A DNA stretch of 64,000 nt from Tetradesmus obliquus (taxonomy: Eukaryota > Chlorophyta > Chlorophyceae > Sphaeropleales > Scenedesmaceae). Below the pieces are notes generated by a model. That model was not told the origin of the DNA and searched no databases. It saw only the letters and a program-made list of their open reading frames with translations. The translations under genes and the position numbers were made by a program. Shown here piece after piece: positions 22,108-35,083 of the stretch. The stretch is from NCBI GenBank assembly GCA_030272155.1, contig CP126194.1, forward strand, positions 1,116,001-1,180,000, written 5' to 3'. Each line of letters begins with the position of its first letter. The stretch's first letter is position 1.

Positions 22108-24977
22108 GGTGCTTGCGCATTTGGAGCTGCGTGCATGCACGTAAGGTGCTTATGTGACGGGCGTGCATTCAAGTATGATGCTTGCGCACTTGGAGCTGCA
22201 TGCGTGAGGGCATGCAAGTACGCTGCTTTCGCCTGTCGAGCTGACATGTGAGGCGTTGAGCAGGCTGCGCTTGCACTGCTGCCAAGGCAGTTTCTGTGAG
22301 TGCTGCTTTGACGATGTTCACAGAATGTCGTAGGGAGACAGCTGTTCGAAGTTGCGGCTGTGGTTTGTGGTTGTTTGTTGTGGTGTGGACACCAGAAGTG
22401 CGCAGAAGGGGTCTGCGGCTGCACGTGTTTGCAGCCGCTGCCTGCACATGGTTGGAACGGGCGATTGTTACGCTTGCAGGCTATGCTGCAGTGCTTACAT
22501 CCTGCAAACATTGACCGAATTGTTAGTGAATGCAAGTTTGCATGCACATGAGGATTTCACAGTAGTAGTCAACTGAATCGCTGCTCAGCCTTGCTGAGTG
22601 GCTCAGCGCTCCGAGCCTACTGAGTAGGAGTGAGCATGGTTTGTGTGGGTTGCACCGACAGGCAAGGATGACTCAGAACTCGAATCGCAGCAGGAGCTAC
22701 ACGTTGACACGGAGGTTGGGGTTGACTCCCAATGCTTTTCACACCAAGCTTCTGCTGTAGACATAGAGTCTACTGCTGTGTCGTAGCTGCTCTTTGTGAG
22801 CGAGCACAGTATCTGTTCTGCATGTTGCCGGCTTGCGCCGGCGTCACCAGCATGTCGGCTGCAGCTGTGTTGTCGGCATCATGTTTGGTGAAAGAGAGAT
22901 CACAGTCAGTTGTGTTGCTTGTGTTGCCTGGCAATGCACGTCACTCGAGTGACGTTGTGACGGCTCCATGCATGCCAAGCAAGTGAAGTTGGGTAGGTCG
23001 ACGCATGATTGACCCAGTGGGTCAGTATTGCTGCAGACATGTTGTTGGCTGCCTGCTGCTGCTGCTGCTGTGCGGCGTCCGCTGGTCACCAGCGCACGGT
23101 GCTGCGCGTTGGTGCGTGGTACCTGTACCGCCAGTGGTGGTGGTGGGCAGCTGGGGAGTGCAGCTGCGAAGAATAACGGGGTTGTAACCAATCATTTCGG
23201 CATCTGGAAGAACCACTGATCCTCGCCTACCTGGTAGTGCTTAGAAGGTGGCAGGCACACCTTCTAATGTCGCTCCTGCAGTCTGCTGAGACAAATGCTG
23301 CAAGTTTGACTGGAGCGCTTGGTGCTGCCTGCTGCTCGCTGCCACAGCAACGATGTACGGGAAGAATGCCTAAGTTTGAGTGTATTATCAGCCGACCATA
23401 TGGAGCAGATTGGGCTGCATCTGTAGCAGGCACATGCACCTGTACTCTCCAGCAGTGACTGGCCAGTGGAGTTGCTCCTGCGCAGCGAAGGTGAGTAAGA
23501 GAGGCGAAGCAGCAATCTTCATAAGGAATATGAATTTGAAATCAAACAGCTTCGTTCAGCACTATGTTTCGCCTCTTGCGGGCACTCCGTGACCGCCCTA
23601 ATGCCGGCCCAATCCGTATCTCCCAAATGAAGGGCGGTCACTACTGATAACACAGGCCCGCCACTTCGTCACAGACGCTCCAGACCATCTCCACTATGCT
23701 CAAGCTCGTGGTCAGTGATCAACAGCTATCGTCCATTGCTCTATCCGGGACCGAGATCCTTCTCTGCCCCAAGCTTGCCAAAAAGCACACACTTGAAGAA
23801 ACTGAAGGTATTTTAGGTTCAGTTCTCATCAACCCACAATCGCCTGAGGCGCGAAACCGGCAGCAAGCACCTTCGCCGTAAATCTTGCAGCAGCACCGCA
23901 ATTTGTAGCCCCGCTTAGCACTAATAGTCAAGCATTACCTGCAAGTGCTCGTGCAGCGTGACAGCAGGCAGTCATGGCTTGTGCGAGGAGCTGGTTATTG
24001 CTGCTGATATTTACTGCCTGCCTGCTGGTGAGCAGCACAGGGCGGCGTGATGCAGTGCATCTGCGTACGATGGCCCTTCTGTGCGTTTAAAATAGTGGCT
24101 TGGTACTACTAGCAGCGCCAGAGCGCGGCTGTGGTGGCAGCAGTTGCAGCAGCTGGAGGTGCCCACATTTGAGCTGTTGTAACCCAAGCGCTACGCATGT
24201 GCAAGCACTTTCAACGCTTGGTGCAGCTGATCCAGCCCATGACCACTAGCATCTATACTTTGAATGTCTGCCGGGCGTGTGCGCTGCGCTGCAAACAAAG
24301 GCACAGCAGCAGGCAGCTGCTAGCCATCCTGCAGGGCCACGTGGCACCCAGCACGAAAGACGCAGCTTGCTTATGACGGTGCTGATGATATGCAGCAGCA
24401 GCAGCAGCAGCCAGTGAACCACAGCATGCAGCAGAACTACTCGCGTCTAAGCATCCTCTATCTTTTTGATTAAACAATTTCTGTGCAGGTGGGTGATGGT
24501 GCCCCATGGGTGCGAAGGGGCAGGCTGAGGGCTGCCACCAAGTGCTCAGCACCGCGGACCACCTGCACCCTACCCAACAACACAAAAGGTAACTGCTGCC
24601 ATGGCAGCGTTGAGAGAAATGACAAGCATTTCCAGGCGTAGTACTGAAAGCAGGCATGACGCCCAACAGAGACTCAACCCCACGTGGCATGGCCAGATGA
24701 TGACAGCAGCAGCGGCAGCAGCAGCAGCAGTAGCAGCAGCACAAATAAACACATCAACCCAGACAGATAGCAGCGTGACACACGCCACCTCAGCGTGACA
24801 CACGCCACAGCAGCAAGCGCAGTAGAGAGAAGCCTCGAGGACTGCAGCACATCACCACCATCTACACAACACTGTCGAACTTGAAGTGCGGCTAGGCAGC
24901 TGCAGCTCGCTTGCAGCAACACCACCGTGCGCTGCTCTCACGACATCTGCCGCTGCTGCTGCCGTGTGTTTACGCAG
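22108..24977. other. Long intergenic region with small repeats
   Basis: About 2.9 kb with no gene I can defend, though 5' exons of the cysteine-rich gene at 24978 probably lie in its last part. At 22105-22240 a phrase of roughly 40-70 bp (gtaaggtgcttgcgc...ttggagctgc) recurs two to three times. A short frame at 23564-23647 (MFRLLRALRDRPNAGP...) is followed by stops and another 61-codon frame at 23696-23881. Neither is recognised. Confidence 0.4.
23589..23641. repeat. Perfect 11-bp inverted repeat
   Basis: gtgaccgccct at 23589-23599 and agggcggtcac at 23631-23641 form an uninterrupted 11-bp stem around a 31-base loop. It lies inside the small frame at 23564. It could be a hairpin, a protein-binding palindrome or the end of a small transposon; no target duplication is evident. 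Confidence 0.8.
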
Positions 24978-25834
24978 TGTGTGTCAACCTGGCAATCGAC
25001 GCCAGCAACTGCGGGGCATGCAACAAAGCCTGTGCCGCTGGCCAAGCCTGCGTGGGCGGCAAGTGCACAGCGCCAAGCCCCAGCCCAAGCCCAAGCCCCA
25101 GCCCCAGCCCCATTATCACAGAGGTCCCGCCAACATGCGGCGCAGCAGGCTCCACCACATGTGGTTCCGGCGGTCCTGCCTGCTGCTCCGGGCTCACCTG
25201 CTGCACCTCAATGTCTGGGATCGGCAGCAGCTGCGTCAACACCAACAGCAGCATGACCAACTGCGGCGCCTGCAACATCCCCTGCAACAGCTGCCAGAAG
25301 TGCAGCGGCGGCGCCTGCGTGGCGGCACCCCCGCCCATCGTCATCAACGTGCCCCTTGGGCCGTTCTCAACCTGCAATGCATCAGGCGCTGCGGAAACTC
25401 TTGTGCCGCGCTGCCTGAACAACAAGAAAACTCTCGTGCCGGGTGTCACCGTGACTGTCACCCCTCAGAACTTTGCCTCTCTAGAGATAAACACTTACCC
25501 GGGGCCTGCAGCAACACCTTCCAAATGCCTCAGAGCCTCCTTGTGTGGTGTGACAAGTGTTCCGAGCGGCACGCAGCTTGACCTAGCGTGGCTGCCACCT
25601 GCAGGGTTTTCGACAACATCAAACCCCTCACCCGAAGGGCCTTGGAGCACTTGCATGTCTGGGAATTGCCCCGACAATGCGGCCTGCGCGAACATCATCG
25701 TGCCAAACACAGGCAGTGTGGTGGGGGAGGTCCTGCAAATCCAGAGCAGCAGCGGCTGTGTTAGTAACATCGTGCTGCAGCTGTACGCCTCGCAGGACTG
25801 CAAGTTTAACACGACCATTGCAGGGCCCCTGTGA
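24978..25834 (+). CDS. Cysteine-rich Stig1-like secreted protein (5' exons missing)
   Basis: Large terminal exon after an acceptor at 24977. It opens with CVNLAIDASNCGACNKACAAG, then GQACVGGKC, the form of a Stig1-type cysteine module. A (PS)n linker follows, then a second cysteine-dense block (CGSGGPACCSGLTCCTS, NCGACNIPCNSCQKC) and a Cys-poorer C-terminal domain of about 150 residues ending in NTTIAGPL. A signal peptide should lie in an upstream exon that I cannot place. The composition fits an extracellular matrix or wall protein. The Stig1 label is a resemblance in cysteine pattern only. Confidence 0.62.
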
Positions 25835-28800
25835 GAAGCTGCTGGGCGTTATGATGTTGCCAAACAATAATGTGTTCACCCTGTCGTGGCTTATACTTGT
25901 GGAGCTTATGGGATGCAAGCTTTATATAGTTTGGGTGGGGGGCGGTTGTGCCTGGGATGGTGCCAGGACTCGCATGTGACTATCCGCTCCCTCAATGAGC
26001 GAGGGCGCAGCGCCCATTGTGGAGGGCTTGCATGCTGCATGAGCATGTGGCCGGGTTGCATGCTGCACAGCATGTGGCCGTATCTGGCCCTTGCTTGTTT
26101 GGTTTGGCCTCTGTGCTGGGCCAAACTGGTCTGGAAGCCACCTCTGGTGGTTTGGGACTGCCAAGCAGCTTCCCTTGGTTGCTCTTGGTTGCTCTTGCTG
26201 GAAAAGCGTGTAATTGTTGATTGGTTGCATGCTGCATGAGCATTGAGCAGGGGCGGCTGTGGGGCCGGCTGTGGGGCAGGCGCTCACTGTGAGCTATAAA
26301 GGGGCAGTTGTTGCAATTGCAGGCGGTTATCATCTGGTTGTCATCTGCTTGTGCATAAGGCGATGACGGTTGAATGTGATCAATCATCAGCCAGGTGGTT
26401 ACAGTTGCTGTTGAAACGTAGACAGGAAGGCTGTCACAGGCGGTTTGAACCTTGACCGTGGAGGTGTTATAACATAACACGTTGGCTGGGTTGTTCTGTG
26501 GTGCTGTGGCAGCAGCAAGTGCCGTCATGTGCTTGCTTTGCACGCATGCATGCATGCACACCCGCGGTGCCAAGCGACATTCTCGTGACTTGCTCTGGGG
26601 CAGACGCAGTGCTGTGCAGAGGAACCTCAGGTGATGTGCTGGTTTTTAAGAATGCATGATCGGGTGGAGGAGCCAAACTTCTTTGCTGTGTAGCACATGA
26701 TATGCTGCAATGTGCCGCTGGCACTTGGCGGTGCAGTATGCTGCATTGAAAGAGTAGCGGTTAGAGGGGAGCTGCTGCCAGCCGGCCGTTGGAGCTTCAC
26801 TAGATGTTGCTTGAGGTCTCAGGTTGATTTGCGGTTAGCATTCATCTGCGTTCGGTTCGGTTGATTTGCGGTTAGTATTCATCTGCGTTTGAAGAATGGA
26901 TGATCGGGATCCACTGCGCCTGCTGCTGCTCTGTAAGATTCTGGAAGGCGTGTTATGGTGTCTGAAACTGATGGCATCTGTGCTGCTGGTGCAACACAGC
27001 AGCAGCAAGATCGTACGCATATGTATGTAGGCTCAAGGTTGGGGTGTCATGAAGACATAACAAACCCTACGTTGGCGGATCCACCTTGTGTTTATAATAG
27101 CGTCATGGGAAGTGGACTTGACATGCATGTGTGCCACTTTTTGGGGGGCAGGAGTCAGCTGAAGTGCTGACTTCTGCTTGTTGCGTGTGGTGCACTTTAC
27201 TTAGTCGAGTCCAGCTGAAATGCTCCCCAAAATACAGGAGTGGGTACCACAATAGTGCCGGGAGCTGATTTTGAGGACCCTATTGCCAGCCCCTTGCAAC
27301 AATGATCGTGGATTTTGTTGATGCATCTATCGTGCGTGTGTTTGCATGCACCATATGGTGCATCCTTCGCATGGCCCTGCAGCTGCATCAGCACGACTCC
27401 TCGGCATACAGAGGAAACTGTCATATTACAGAGGTGGCAGCTGCATGTGGAGCAGTAGTGCGTTGTCTTGGTTGGCAGATCCTGGCATGATGGCGCAGTT
27501 CAGGGAGGTGGCTGTTGCTGTAGTATTGAGACGCAAATAACCTGCCGATAATGGCTGGCAGCCGACGGGAAACTTGCCATCCGGTTGTGTTGCACTGCTG
27601 TGGGCATGAGAGGTCGGCTGTGCTGCAGTTGATGGAGCGCACGAGCCGACTTTGTGTTGCGTGCAGTGCCAAAAGCATGGCTGGATTTCATGCCGTGCCA
27701 GCGACAGTACTCTGGCCACTGGCCATAGCATGGCTGCTGCAGCACGTGCAGTGCTGTTGACAGAGTGCTTACATTGTGTATGTAAGCAGTGGACCCAAGC
27801 TGTATGTGTGCGTTCGCATAACATGCAGCAGCATGTTAACATGGAGTTTGCAGAGGTTTATAGCATGTGCTGGTCTGCGTGCATGGGCGCACATGCGTGC
27901 ATGTGCTGGTCTGCGTGCATGGGCGCACATGCGTGCATGTGCTGGTCTGCGTGCATGGGCGCACATGCGTGCATGTGCTGGTCTGCGTGCATGGGCGCAC
28001 ATGCGTGCATGTGCTGGTCTGCGTGCATGGGCGCACATCGCCAGCTGCTGCTGGTAGGCTGCTGCACGGGTTCGTGACAGGCATGCCACAGCAACACATG
28101 CAACTGCTCGTTGGTGCTGAACAATGTGCGCATGGCTGTGGCGGCGGACCATGCTGTCCTTGCATCTTGCCATGCCACGGTGTGCCCGGTGCCATCTGCT
28201 AGCAGTAGCGCTACTTGATTAGTCTGTTGGTGCATAACGACTGCCAAACACATGCCGCGACTCAGTTGGTTGGGCCTTTGGCACGCGCACCTGTCAATGC
28301 AATCACGCGCTTGCAGCAAGCTGTCGTTGCAACGCTCTGATCTGCCGCCAACTTCAAGTTGAAGTTCAGCGTTTGCTGTGGTTCAAGATCGCGTTTTCAA
28401 AGGTCAACCATAGTTGGCTGGCCACCCGAGCACAGAGCTCTGTGAGCAGTGCACTGTTACAAAAACAGCAAGCTAATCAATGTGATACGGACAATCACGA
28501 TGATAACGCCGTGATCTGCGTGATCATGATCACTACGGTCACCAAGCCTGCTGGCGTCGTCACAGATGCATAGCACACATGCAGCATGCTACGGATGCGA
28601 ACAACACAGGGCTGCTAACATGCAGTCGCATGCGCATGCATGCCCTGACACTTCATCTGCAAATAATCTGCCCGCATTGCAAAGCGGCACCGGCCTGCAA
28701 ATCGAATCTGCATTTTCTGGCAATGCACGTGCCAGCAGCCACAATGACAGCCGCCACCATCAGCCACAACACAAGAACGAAAACAAGAATGATGTACAAA

Positions 28801-28881
28801 CAACCACAAATGACAGCTTAGACCAGCTCAACAGCCACAACAATGGCGCTGCAGCATGCAACGCTGCATGCAGCAGCAGCC
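25835..28881. other. Intergenic region with minisatellites
   Basis: About 3 kb without a supported gene. It contains repeated ggttgcatgctgcatgagca phrases (about 26028, 26048 and 26222), a two-copy direct repeat at 26827-26889 (gatttgcggttagtattcat), and the 36-bp array at 27867-28040. The OPR/RAP gene 3' end abuts the right edge. Open frames such as 27652-28077 are created by the repeat array. Confidence 0.45.
27867..28040. repeat. 36-bp minisatellite, about five copies
   Basis: Nearly perfect head-to-tail copies of a 36-bp unit starting atgtgctggtctgcgtgcat. Each unit contains a fully alternating purine/pyrimidine run of 20 bases (gcgcacatgcgtgcatgtgc). The length is a multiple of three, so several frames remain open on both strands. 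Confidence 0.95.
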
Positions 28882-29599
28882 TCAGGACAGCTGCTGCAGC
28901 TGGTCAAGCAGCTGCTGCAGCAGCACCTGCCTGCGGCCCTCCACAGCAGCAGCAGCAGCAGCACCATGTTCCCCTAGCCCCTGCCGACCCAACCCTTTAC
29001 CCAGCCAGCTTGGCAGCCACACATTGAGTGGCATGCTGCACATGTGGTAGCCATGCGCAGCAAGCATGCTGCTCCTCAGCAAGCTTGGCCCCAGGGGCCG
29101 GCCTGTGTTGCGCGCCCTGCTGCCTGTGGATTCCAGCACAACTGCCACACCTGCAGCACCCCTGCTGCTGCTGCTGCTGCTGGCAGAGACCAGCAGCACA
29201 AGCTCACCATGTGCCATTCCAACCAGCCGCATGTCTGAAGCAGGCACACCAGCAGCAGCCAGCTGCACCGCAAGCGCCTTGAGGCCCGCACGCTGCTGCT
29301 GCCGCTGCAGCCACAGCGGCATCAGCGGCGCAAGGCGCCCGAAAGCGTCCTGCTGCTGCTGCTGCCAGCCGGCTGCTGCCCCCTGGGCTGCTATGCGCTG
29401 CTGCAGCAGCAGCAGCCGCTGCTGCTGGCTGCTGTGCAGGATATGTAGCAGGGCCCTGCCTGTCAGCAGCTTGCTGCTGCTGGCACTGGAGCTGCTGCTG
29501 CCAGGCCTGCTGCTGCCAGTGATGCTGGCTGACAGACTGCCGCTGCCAGACCAGCTAGGCCTGCTACTGCTGCTGCTGGAGCTGCCAGGGCCGCCGCCA

Positions 29600-29630
<31 letters not shown>

Positions 29631-31958
29631 GGCCTGCTGCCAGCCGGAAACTGCCAGGCACATCAGGACCTGAGGCCTCCGGCTGCTGCTGCTGCTGCTG
29701 CTGCTGCAGCAGCAGCACGGTCAGCTCCCTGAGAGACTGCAGCATCTCAAACGGCTGGTGCAGCACTCTGCCGCTGCCTGCCAGCTTGCTGCACAGAGCT
29801 TGCCACACCATCTGGTAGCGCGGGGTTTGCAGCAGCTCACAGCACTGCAGAGCAAGCTGCTGCTGCTCTAGCGCCCCACCCTGCTGCTGCTGCTGCTGTT
29901 GGTGGTTTGCAACCAGTACATTGCTGGCGAGTTGCACCATCAAGCGCCGCATACTGCCCCCCTCATGCCCTGATGAGTAACACGCGGTTAGCAGCGACCA
30001 CAGCAGCAGCAGCTGAGACCTGTCGTCCAGCGCCGCAGATGCTGTGATAGCTCCTGCAGCAGCTGTCACTGCTGCTGCTTTTCCACTGATGAAGCGCTGT
30101 CTTTGCTGTAGCACAGCTGTAACTGCTGCTGCCAGGCCCTGCGCAGGCAGGCCTAGCTGCACGTACGAATGCAGCAGCAGCACCAAGTCTCTGCTGCTGA
30201 TGCCTGATAGGCCTGACTGCTGCAGCTGCCGAGCCATCAGGTGCAGCAGCGCAGGCGGCGGCTGATACTGCAGCCGTGCGAACACCTGAGCTGCTAAAAC
30301 TACTGCAGCTGCTGCATTTTTGAATTGGCTGCTGGTTGAGGTAGCATTGCCCTGCGCTTGCTGCTGCTCTGCCAGGCACTGCTGTAGCTGCGGCAGCGTC
30401 TGCTGCAGCAAGTCCTGCAGCTGTGCTGACATTGACCCACTGCTGCTGCTGCTGTTGCTTGCTTTTGCCAGCAGGAGCAGCATTGACAGGACCTGCTGCA
30501 CATCCTGCTGCTGCTGCTGCTGCTGCTGGTCCAGCTGCTGCTGCCACACCTCAATGACTGCCAGCAGCAGCTCACTGTCATGCAGCTGAGGATGACGCAC
30601 ACATGATGCTGCTATGGAGAGCAACACCTGGCTGCTGAACCCCTCCTGCTGTGGCACACTGCTGCTGCTGCTGCTGTGTGCTCTGCCGCCCTTTCGTGGC
30701 CTGCTCGCTGCCCTAGCCTGCCTGCTGCTGCTGCTGCTGCTGCTGCTGTGCAGCAGGAAGTGCTGCAGCTGCTGCAGCAACCTGTCAGCTGCCTGGCTGA
30801 TCAAGCGCGAGCGCAGCCTCACCACGGCTTGCTGCTGCTGCTGATGCACGTTTGCAAGTGCCTGCAGCAGCTGCGTCAGCTCTCGCACAGACATCTGTGG
30901 CAGCTGCTGCTCAGCAGCCCCTAGCAGCAGCAGCAGCACTGCAGCATCCACTGTCACTCTGGCAGCAGTGCAGCACCACAGCAGGGCAGCAGCAGCATCG
31001 GCAGGCAGGCTGGCCAGCTGCTGACGCTGCTGAAGCTCCGCTAGAGTGAACATTGTGAATTCTGCTGTTGCTGCTGCTGCTGCTGCGCCCTCGGTGTAAC
31101 TGCTGCTGTCACTTGTAGTGTCACTAGTTACGCCACCAGCCGTGTCACCAAGTGTGTCTTGGTCCATGCTCACTGCTGCATCAGCTGTTGCCGCAACTGC
31201 TTGCCTGCCAACTGAGGCATGTGCCAGCTTCTGAAGTGACCATGCAGCAAGCACCAATTGTTGAGCAGGTAGCTGCTGCAGCAGCGGCAGCAGCCGCGCT
31301 GCTGCCAACTGGCACACGTGCTGCAGCTGCTGCGCGTACTGCTGCCGCTGAAGCAGTACTGGCTGCAGCCTGGTGAGTGTCGCCAGCAGCTGCAGCAGCG
31401 CCCCACCGCTGCAGCTGTCAACTTGCCGCTGCACCTCTGTCAGCAGTACAGCTAGCAAGCGCTGCCGCCGCTGCTGCTGCTGCAAATCTTCAAGGTAACT
31501 ACTTCCTGCTACTGCCCACAGCAGCAGCACTACCGCCTTGGCTCCTGAGGCCGACAACAGGTGCTGCACTGCTGCTGCTGCAGCTGCGTCTGTTGCTGTG
31601 TCGTGTCCTGCCTCCAGCTTTGAGGCAATCTGATCAAGCAGCTCCTGTGCTGCTGCTAGGCACCTGCTATGCAGCTGCTGCTGCGGCGGCTGCACAAGAC
31701 CCCCACCCTGCTGCTGCTGCTGCTGCTCCTGTGCTTCCGCAAGTTTGACCAGGCTCCATGCTGCTGCTGTCAGCTCGTAAGGTTGAAGCTGCACTGAAAC
31801 CTGACCCAGCCGATGCAGCAGGGCATGCAGCACCGGCGGCTCAACCGGGGTTTCAAGCTGCACAAACCCTACCAGCAGCTCAAACACGTCCCTGGGGTTT
31901 AGCTGGTGGCTGTGGTTCAGCACATAGTGACTGACAGCAGCAGTGAATGCAGTGAACC

Positions 31959-32026
<68 letters not shown>

Positions 32027-32208
32027 AGCCGTGCACATGCCGACCAGAGGTTTGCCACCTCTTGAGGCTTGTAGTAATGCAGCTGTGCTGCAGCTGCAGC
32101 AGTGAACACCTCAAAAAGATGCTGCACTGCACGCTGCACGCTATGCTGCACCATGGATTGCTGTTGATTATGCTGGCCATTGCCTGCTGCTGGTTGCATT
32201 GCAGCCAG

Positions 32209-32242
<34 letters not shown>

Positions 32243-32422
32243 CTTGCTGCTGTTGCCTCCAGCAGCTTTGAGGCAGCCAGGCACATGTTGGAGATGCCCT
32301 GCGGGGTGAATCGCACCACCTGCTGCACCGCAAGCATGCACACCTCCTCAACAACAGCCGATGGCAACATCGGCAGCACACCCTGCTGCTGCTGCTGCTG
32401 CTGCTGCTGTCTCTGCACCTCA

Positions 32423-32458
<36 letters not shown>

Positions 32459-34082
32459 GGCCCGATCTGCAGCTTGAATGCTGCACAGCACCACAGCAGC
32501 ATACTCAGCTCCTGAGGGGTCCATGTACCCAGGAAGCCTGGCTGGGACAACTCATGCCTAACAGCCTGCAGCAGCGCCGACAAGTGCTGCTGCTGCTGCT
32601 GCTGGGGAGTGGCATCCTCCTGCTGCTGCAACCCCACCTGCTGCTGCTGCTGCTGCAGCAGCTGCGCATGCACCCACAGCAGCGAGCTCAGCGGCTTAGC
32701 AGTCAGCAGGTGCACCCAGCCCACCCGCAAGCTATGCTCTGTTGCTGCATCCAGCAGGGCTGCAACCGCATCACTGTGCAGCTGCTGCAGCTTTGCTAGG
32801 GCCCACAGGCAGTGGCAGACCTCCTCTGGCTCTGCTGTATCCAGCTGCTGCTGCAGCCACCGTGCCAGCAGCTGCAGCAGCCGTGCCGGCGCAACTGCCT
32901 GCAGCGCGACCCCACTACTGCTGCAGATGGGTTGCTGAGTGGCTGGCACAGCCTGCTGCTGCTGCTGCTGCTGGGTCTGCGCGCCGTGCTGCTGCTGTTC
33001 CAAAACAGGAGCCTCTGTGTCGCAGCTGCCGCTGCTGCTCATCCAAGCCAGTGAAGTGAGGATCATTGCAAGCTTAGTAGGGTTCAAGCTCACGAGTTGC
33101 TGCTCAGCCAGCAGCAGCAGCTGCGCGTAGCTGGCGTGCTGCAGTGCTGCTGCTCTGCTGCTGCTGCTGTCGAAGCGCAGCTGCCTGGCCAGCTGCGAGA
33201 AGGCCAGGGCGGTGTTGACCTGCGCAGACAGACAGGCAGACACGTTGACATGGCTGGGTGATCCGGCTGCTTTTACCCCAAATCAGGGGCAACATGCGAA
33301 AGGCCAGTGACAAGCAGACACGTTGAAAAGGTGTGTTTTGGTATGCATGTTGCGGCAGCGCATGCAGGGCAGACAGGTTGCTGTGCCAGCTGGGAAACAT
33401 CCAGCGCAGCGCGGACCTGTGCAGATGAGCAATAGTGCATTTTAAGGCAGCGCGTGGGTGGCAAGGATTTACTTGCGTCAGCAGGCCACATTGAGCTCGC
33501 ATGACATGCAGAACATCATGCTGTAGTTCCGCAAGAGCGGCACCAACACAGCATCAAGCGCAGCGCAGTACACGCAGCTAGTCTGCATGCTGCTGGTTGG
33601 CTCACTTCATTGAAGCGCAGTTCAACAGAGCAGCACCAACACATTCCACAGGCAACTCAGTACGCAGCATGGCTGCAAATTTGCTGCTGCTGACTGACTC
33701 ACCTCATTGAAGCGCTGGCCGTGCTCTGCAATGACATGCTGAGCCCGCATGACACGCAACAGGCGATGTGCATACCAAATGCTGCGATTTGGCATAGCCA
33801 CACCAACACCTTGCACAGGGCAGCGCAGTACACAGCACAGCCTGCTGCTGGCTGGATCACCTCAGCATGTCCGACAAGATTGCTTTCATTCGTACACAGG
33901 AAAACACACCACCAGAAACAGAAAACACATAAGGCTTATGGCCCAAGCCCACCTCATTGAAACGCCAGCCATGCTCCGCAATGACGCCCAGCACATCAGC
34001 AGTGCTGTCGGCGCGCTTCAGCCGCAAGCTGATGGCCTTGGCCACTGCCTGCTGCGGCCGCGGCCAGGCCCGCGCTATCTGC

Positions 34083-34115
<33 letters not shown>

Positions 34116-34630
34116 CCTTGCAAACATGGCTGCTGCTGGTGTTGCTGCTGCCGGAGGCTGCTGTATGGCGATGCAGCGTCCTGAAGAGTGCAAGAGCAAC
34201 GGGTGGTGGTGCGCACAGCCAGCAGGGCATGCTCAGGCTGATTGAATGTGGGCATGTGGTGCAAGCTGAATGTTGTGGGGATGGCAAGTACTAGATGCAG
34301 TTGAGCAGGGGACCTTGTGGCATCAACAACACGTGAAACGAGCTGAGTGAAACAGCAGCCAAGCCACGCTGCGGCCTTGGTGACAGGCTGGTGCTGCAGC
34401 TGCACCGGTGCTGCTGCTGCTAGCTGGCTGCAGCTATGCGGTAGGTGTTTGTTTCTGCCTACCTGCGTGCGTGTAGCCGGCCTGCCTCCTGCCGTCTGCA
34501 GCTGCTGCAGTGAGCACTGCGTGGTGGTGGGCTGTCTCCTGCTGTGCTGCTGCACATGCCTGCCGGCAGCTGTATTGGTTGAAGTGCTGACATATAGTCC
34601 AGACAATCTGTCACAAGCACTCCGATTCAT
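28882..34630 (-). CDS. OPR/RAP-domain organelle RNA-binding protein
   Basis: Exons 34630-34463, 34342-34292, 34078-33953 and 33219-28882 are all phase 0 and give about 1,560 residues. The first exon, rich in Arg, Ser, Thr and Gln and poor in acidic residues, looks like a transit peptide. Alpha-helical repeats follow (VIAEHGWRFNE|VNTALAFSQLARQL, LNPTKLAMILTSLAWM, FTPQGISNMCLAASKL, YKPQEVANLWSACARL, LNPRDVFELLVGFVQL), the pattern of octotricopeptide-like proteins. The last 100 residues resemble a RAP domain (VAVVLESTG, LLRSSMLAAHGYHM, MPLNVWLP). By family, such proteins bind specific chloroplast or mitochondrial RNAs. Poly-Gln runs of up to about 22 and poly-Ser interrupt the repeats. The target RNA is unknown. 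Confidence 0.78.
33480..33745 (-). repeat. Copies of an OPR exon end in the following intron
   Basis: The exon end at 33953 (GVIAEHGWRFNE and its GT donor) recurs on the gene strand at about 33706-33745 (VIAEHGQRFNE plus donor) and, more diverged, near 33603-33620. Flanking phrases such as gagcccgcatgacacgcaac and relatives near 33495 repeat as well. Confidence 0.8.
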
Positions 34631-35083
34631 TTATACTGCTGAACACGGCTAGTCCCGACTTGCGGCCGTGTCTTCTTGCACACATCAGCACCTTCAGCAA
34701 CGCATCATAATGTACATAAAGTTTATCTACTTCACTAATGGTCGAATCAAGGGCACAGTTCGAGGTTGTATGCATCACCTCAGGTGCAGTGCAGTGTGTG
34801 GTGTTTAGTCATGTCTAGTGCGTACTCGCAGGCTTGCAAGCGTCATGTATTAGCGCATTGGACGAAAACGTTTATCAAAGCTTTGTGTCCTCTTCGCAGT
34901 CTTCCGTGTAGTCGAACTTTCTGCAAGGATACTTGCCCAGTGCTCAGTGCTCGATCAACGCTTCAAGGCGCCAGTGGTGTGATCCATGCAGGCTCACAGG
35001 TATACAAATTATGTTCAAAAGCCTAAGGACCTGCCTTCATCAGCTAGCCGTCTGGGTCACTGACTGTGTGGTGTGTGGTGTGC
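34631..35083. promoter_or_regulatory. Divergent upstream region, OPR/RAP (-) and MsrB (+)
   Basis: About 450 bp between the two proposed start codons, relatively AT-rich. No motif is recognised. Both products appear to carry organelle targeting extensions. If MsrB has an additional upstream exon it would lie here. Confidence 0.45.

Noticed and set aside
27652..28319. Open frames through the 36-bp array (MCWSACMGAHAC-type repeats)
   Set aside because: Unit length is a multiple of three, so frames stay open automatically; no conserved sequence outside the repeat.
28566..33059. Plus-strand frames opposite the OPR/RAP gene, rich in Leu and Cys
   Set aside because: They are antisense reflections of CTG/CAG-rich coding sequence without motifs, starts or splice logic.
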